Positions 5,941 to 7,010 of a stretch of 7,010 nucleotides of DNA are shown here, piece after piece. Position numbers and translations under genes: made by a program. Below the pieces are notes generated by a model. The model made no database searches. It saw only the letters and a program-made list of their open reading frames with translations, and was not told where the DNA came from. The DNA comes from a bacterium. Its GTDB lineage: Bacteria > Patescibacteriota > Minisyncoccia > UBA6257 > GWB1-50-10. Position 1 is the first letter of the stretch, and each line of letters starts with the position of its first letter. The DNA lies in assembly GCA_021813265.1 (NCBI GenBank), contig JAKALF010000031.1, positions 1 to 7,010 of the forward strand, in the 5' to 3' direction.

Positions 5941-6741
5941 CTACCTCAACAACACCGCTTTCTTCGAATCAATGACTCCGGTCAGAAAGTATTCGAACAG
6001 GCCAAGCCATTGTTCAAATCTCAATTCCCCCGGAGTGGCCTTGAGAGGAAAGGAAAGATTTTTCGAAAGCCGCTTCCATTGTTCGTATGTGAACACATGC
6101 CTATAAGCGGTTTTTAAATCTTTCTTCCAAGCTTCAAAACCAAACTTCACGAACTTCTGGTAACCACGTTCATTAGCTGAAGCAACGAGTGGTTGCTCTC
6201 TTTTTGCGACGTGAAGAAGAACAACATCAACGCTTGGCACTGGCTCGAAATCGGTTCCCCGAAATTCGTGCAGAACCTTAAGCGTGAACCACGGCTTGGC
6301 GAGCACCGATACTTCCGTTTCGGTGGGTTTGCCCGTGAATTTGCCTGCCGCTTCCTTTTGCACCACGAGATACGCTTCTTCAGGAGGATTTTCTCCAAAA
6401 AGAATCGCTTTCACGACTTCCGCGGTAATATTGAAGGGAATGTTTGAAAATATCTTGTACCCCCCTTCCTTGATTCTGTATCTCAAAAAATCTCCCTCTC
6501 GTATCTCCACGTTGTTGCTCTCGCGGAATTTATTCCGAAGGCGTACGGCCAACGTTGTGTCTTTTTCAATTGCTATCACCTTTCCAGCGAGTTCAGCCAG
6601 TTCTCGCGTGATGATGCCCTCTCCAGGTCCTATCTCGTAGACCGTATCTCCTTTGTTTATAGAGCTATTCGCCACGATTGAAGCAACAAACTTTCGGTCC
6701 CTGAAGAAGTTTTGAGCGAGTCGTATTCTTTTTCTAACCAT
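5941..6741 (-). CDS. Erm-like 23S rRNA (adenine-N6) methyltransferase
   Basis: Probable S-adenosylmethionine-dependent methyltransferase of the RrmA/Erm-KsgA family. By analogy with Erm it would methylate 23S rRNA A2058 and block macrolide, lincosamide and streptogramin B binding. In the 266-residue product, AQNFFRD (9-15) is the family's N-terminal motif; YEIGPGEG (35-42) is the SAM loop with Glu59 (AIEKD) as the ribose-binding acid; EGDF (82-85) follows; and SNIPFNIT (99-106) is the catalytic motif IV in its Erm-like form (KsgA usually has NLPYNI). The C-terminus (AWKKDLKTAYRHVFTYEQW, 204-222) resembles Erm and lacks the KsgA QRRKTL-type motif. An upstream in-frame ATG at 6756 exists, but its first bases form the Shine-Dalgarno for the ATG at 6741, which is chosen. 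Three sampled rows hold 90 G+C in 180 bases, far above the neighbouring phosphatase, suggesting transfer. KsgA remains the main alternative. Confidence 0.85.
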   Translation of the reverse strand: MVRKRIRLAQNFFRDRKFVASIVANSSINKGDTVYEIGPGEGIITRELAELAGKVIAIEKDTTLAVRLRNKFRESNNVEIREGDFLRYRIKEGGYKIFSNIPFNITAEVVKAILFGENPPEEAYLVVQKEAAGKFTGKPTETEVSVLAKPWFTLKVLHEFRGTDFEPVPSVDVVLLHVAKREQPLVASANERGYQKFVKFGFEAWKKDLKTAYRHVFTYEQWKRLSKNLSFPLKATPGELRFEQWLGLFEYFLTGVIDSKKAVLLR

Positions 6742-6749
6742 GTTTGTTT

Positions 6750-6754
6750 CCTCC
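6750..6754 (-). promoter_or_regulatory. Ribosome binding site that decides the methyltransferase start
   Basis: On the minus strand GGAGG is followed by eight bases (AAACAAAC) and then the ATG at 6741, an ideal spacing. The other in-frame ATG (at 6756) overlaps this site and has no Shine-Dalgarno of its own, so the protein should begin MVRKRIRLAQNFF. Confidence 0.85.
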
Positions 6755-6788
6755 ATAAAATGGATATTGTGTGATTCTCAACAAACTT

Positions 6789-6822
6789 ATTATAAAATAA
6801 CTTAAATATTTTTACCAGTCAA
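6789..6822 (-). promoter_or_regulatory. Promoter region of the rRNA methyltransferase gene
   Basis: On the minus strand TTGACT (6817-6822) is followed after 17 bp by TATTTT (6794-6799), and a perfect TATAAT overlaps it at 6789-6794, though that one is 22 bp from the TTGACT. Transcription would start around 6780-6787, leaving a leader of roughly 40 bases. That is too short for the leader-peptide attenuators known from inducible erm genes, so constitutive expression is more likely. The -35 overlaps the stop codon of the upstream cysteine-rich gene. Confidence 0.6.
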
Positions 6823-7010
6823 ACGAAGTGAGAAACAATTTCATAAACATCGCCAGGATTTATATCGTCTCCGTATCGAGCGATCGCCGGACAAATATCG
6901 TAATAGTGAAAACAATTTCCGCAATAAGGTTTCGGATCTGGACATTTGTTTATAAAACTATTCTGACAAGGTACGAAATTTGTTTTGTCATATGGCGACC
7001 AAATTTCAGA
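6819..7010 (-). CDS. C-terminal part of a cysteine-rich protein (partial)
   Basis: On the minus strand one frame is open from the right edge to a TGA at 6819-6821 and gives 63 residues; the N-terminus lies outside the window. Five cysteines are spaced C-x7-C-x6-C-x2-C-x6-C (at residues 15, 23, 30, 33 and 40 of the visible part), including KPYCGNCFHYYDIC. This suggests a metal site (zinc or iron-sulfur) or disulfides. A tidy acidic tail (YGDDINPGDVYEIVSHFV) follows. There is no membrane segment in the visible part. I do not recognise the family. It precedes the Erm-like gene on the same strand, with 77 bp between stop and start, but the latter has its own promoter, so functional linkage is not shown. 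No terminator is evident after its stop. The unbroken frame and patterned cysteines favour a real gene. Confidence 0.7.
   Translation of the reverse strand, partial: SEIWSPYDKTNFVPCQNSFINKCPDPKPYCGNCFHYYDICPAIARYGDDINPGDVYEIVSHFV

Noticed and set aside
6193..6640. Open frames of 84 and 118 codons on the + strand inside the methyltransferase gene.
   Set aside because: They are antisense shadows of a well-supported gene with clear family motifs and show no domain or RBS of their own.
3305..6741. ABC exporter and Erm-like gene as one drug-resistance module.
   Set aside because: They lie on opposite strands, have separate promoters and are separated by a bidirectional terminator and a phosphatase gene. 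The exporter is an MsbA-like type, not an ABC-F ribosome protection protein.
6742..6756. Five-residue longer methyltransferase starting at the ATG at 6756.
   Set aside because: That ATG has no Shine-Dalgarno, and its own first codons contain the GGAGG placed eight bases before the ATG at 6741.

Overview
The window looks like a piece of an AT-rich bacterial chromosome. Compact spacing, short intergenic gaps, single-TM proteins of unknown function, a GT-C-like polytopic membrane protein, a ROK kinase and an MsbA-type ABC exporter together suggest an uncultivated lineage of the Patescibacteria/CPR (Parcubacteria-like) type. That assignment is an inference from style only; there is no rRNA gene or marker protein to prove it. 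The standard genetic code fits: no gene needs TGA read as an amino acid, and one partial gene appears to end in TGA.

Left part (1-3202). The tail of an unidentified + strand gene ends one base before a ROK-family sugar kinase (49-900). The kinase runs head-on into a small membrane-anchored protein of unknown function (897-1346, minus); the two stop codons overlap in a shared TTAA. Upstream of that small gene, on the same strand, is a 587-residue membrane protein (1439-3202, minus) with about 13 membrane segments, an acidic DEW motif after the first few of them and a soluble C-terminal domain. It resembles GT-C-type lipid-linked-sugar glycosyltransferases. An eight-base G run (coding strand) lies in its reading frame.

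Centre (3203-5166). A near-consensus sigma-70-type promoter (TTTACA, 17 bp, TGT-TATAAT) drives a complete half-size ABC exporter (3305-5116). Its nucleotide-binding domain has every catalytic motif but carries a charged insertion of about 24 residues just before Walker A. A 12-bp perfect hairpin with U-tracts on both sides ends this gene and the oncoming phosphatase gene.

Right part (5167-7010). Three genes lie on the minus strand: a histidine phosphatase (5167-5739, very AT-rich), an Erm-like 23S rRNA adenine methyltransferase (5941-6741, about 50% G+C in sampled rows) with its own promoter, RBS and terminator, and the C-terminal end of a cysteine-rich protein that runs off the right edge. 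The 201 bp between phosphatase and methyltransferase hold a clear terminator for the methyltransferase, a second terminator-like hairpin facing the other way with no known gene behind it, and short ACGAAT repeats. The compositional jump suggests that the methyltransferase gene was acquired horizontally.

No tRNA, rRNA, CRISPR array, insertion sequence or integrase was seen. I do not see a convincing multi-gene undescribed system. The items most worth following are the Erm-like gene in this context, the homopolymeric tract in the membrane protein, the orphan hairpin near 5855-5887, and the cysteine-rich gene cut by the right edge.
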